Positions 63,610 through 64,000 of a stretch of DNA of 64,000 nucleotides are shown piece by piece (position 1 is the first letter of the stretch; each line of letters begins with the position of its first letter). The position numbers were made by a program, and so were the translations under genes. Location of the stretch: assembly GCF_000428845.1 (NCBI RefSeq), contig NZ_AUAS01000018.1, positions 35,699 to 99,698 on the forward strand, given 5' to 3'. The notes below the pieces were generated by a model. The model was not told the origin of the DNA and did not search any database. It saw only the letters and a list, made by a program, of their open reading frames with translations. The stretch comes from Dyadobacter alkalitolerans DSM 23607 (GTDB lineage: Bacteria; Bacteroidota; Bacteroidia; Cytophagales; Spirosomataceae).

Positions 63610-64000
63610 TGACGTGGTTCCGTTTTGGTTTACACTTTTGCGGGTTAGTAAAATTAAAAGTCTCATTTCTCATCCAGTTTGCCGATAGTATTCAGCCTCG
63701 AAGGCAGCCGGATTCAGATAGTTTAAAGAGGAATGCAACCTTCGTGTATTATAGTATCCGTCAATGTATTCAAATAGGACGGTCTTTAATTTTTCTAGGC
63801 TTTCATATCCACCTTTCGGCATATTCAGCTCTGCCTTTAGCCTGCTCCAAAACGACTCGGCCCACGCATTGTCGTACGGATCATCGGCCCGGGACATGCT
63901 CTGTTTTAGCTTAAAAGTCTTAATCAGTTTTTTCATTTTGTGCGACAGATATTGGCCCCCTCGATCCGAATGTACAATCATACCTGGCTTTACCCTACGT
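63610..64000 (-). mobile_element. IS3-family insertion sequence, right end (partial)
   Basis: A transposase reading frame runs out of the window. Past its stop, the sequence around 63610 (TGACGTGGTTCCG on the plus strand) starts with TGA and would suit an IS3-family end, but the other terminus lies outside the window, so the boundary is a guess. Confidence 0.55.
63670..64000 (-). CDS. IS3-family transposase OrfB, C-terminal part (runs off the window)
   Basis: The DDE integrase C-terminal region is present: GMIVHSDRGGQYLS (second Asp), MSRADDPYDNAWAESFWSRLKAE with the catalytic Glu, and YIDGYYNTRRLHSSLNYLNP. These are signature motifs of IS3/IS150-type OrfB. The frame stays open to position 64000, so the 5' end is outside the window. 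It probably drove some of the rearrangements on its left side. Confidence 0.9.
   Translation of the reverse strand, partial: RRVKPGMIVHSDRGGQYLSHKMKKLIKTFKLKQSMSRADDPYDNAWAESFWSRLKAELNMPKGGYESLEKLKTVLFEYIDGYYNTRRLHSSLNYLNPAAFEAEYYRQTG

Overview
The window looks like a chromosome segment from a Bacteroidota bacterium, most likely Cytophagales and possibly Dyadobacter-like. This is inferred from gene content: a TonB-dependent receptor, a propeller-type sensor kinase paired with a LytTR regulator, the ligase-associated DNA-repair cluster, DUF3500, NIPSNAP, EthD and DKNYY proteins. Several genes also have the Bacteroidota -7 promoter box TAnnTTTG and weak Shine-Dalgarno sequences. No rRNA, tRNA or CRISPR array was recognised.

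Positions 1-26,960 are mostly intact chromosomal genes: a class II cyclic-nucleotide phosphodiesterase, a photolyase-family protein that appears to lack the iron-sulfur cluster ligands, a HigBA toxin-antitoxin pair, an AI-2E family permease, an AarF/UbiB kinase with a TetR-like regulator, an FAD-linked sugar-lactone oxidase, a MocR regulator divergent from a TonB receptor, a quinone oxidoreductase, YccF, an RluE-like pseudouridine synthase, a ParDE-like pair, DUF3500, dGTPase, a four-gene FIST/two-component signalling operon, and a two-subunit molybdenum hydroxylase.

Positions 26,960-30,500 form an accessory island: a Panacea-domain antitoxin with an unrecognised partner that is probably its toxin, two small unknown genes, and two genes resembling orphan immunity proteins (SUKH-like and DUF5984). 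Positions 30,516-37,119 hold the four-gene ligase-associated DNA-damage-response cluster (PdeM phosphoesterase, Lhr-like helicase, ATP-dependent ligase, MBL exonuclease), split by a VapBC pair on the opposite strand. A Bacteroidota intergenic repeat has been absorbed into the exonuclease C-terminus.

Positions 37,250-54,750 hold a DUF5618 gene, an iron/cobalamin-type ABC importer, an NTF2/GNAT/nitrilase operon, an exported cytochrome-c-linked sugar dehydrogenase with two paralogous periplasmic amidohydrolases, a DKNYY-repeat protein, a LytS/LytTR-like two-component system, a polytopic membrane protein and a GT92-like glycosyltransferase.

Positions 55,200-64,000 are a gene graveyard. A decayed mobilizable element (primase, MobC, relaxase and a membrane accessory gene, all frameshifted) is followed by broken genes joined at deletion scars (outer-membrane barrel, dihydrofolate-reductase-like, NTF2, alpha/beta hydrolase, TrpF, GNAT) among a few intact genes (NIPSNAP, VOC, DUF3052). 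It ends in an IS3-family element cut by the window edge. The most interesting leads are the Panacea pair with its unknown partner, the VapBC insertion in the repair operon, the cluster-less photolyase relative, the NTF2/GNAT/nitrilase operon, and the deletion-scar region.
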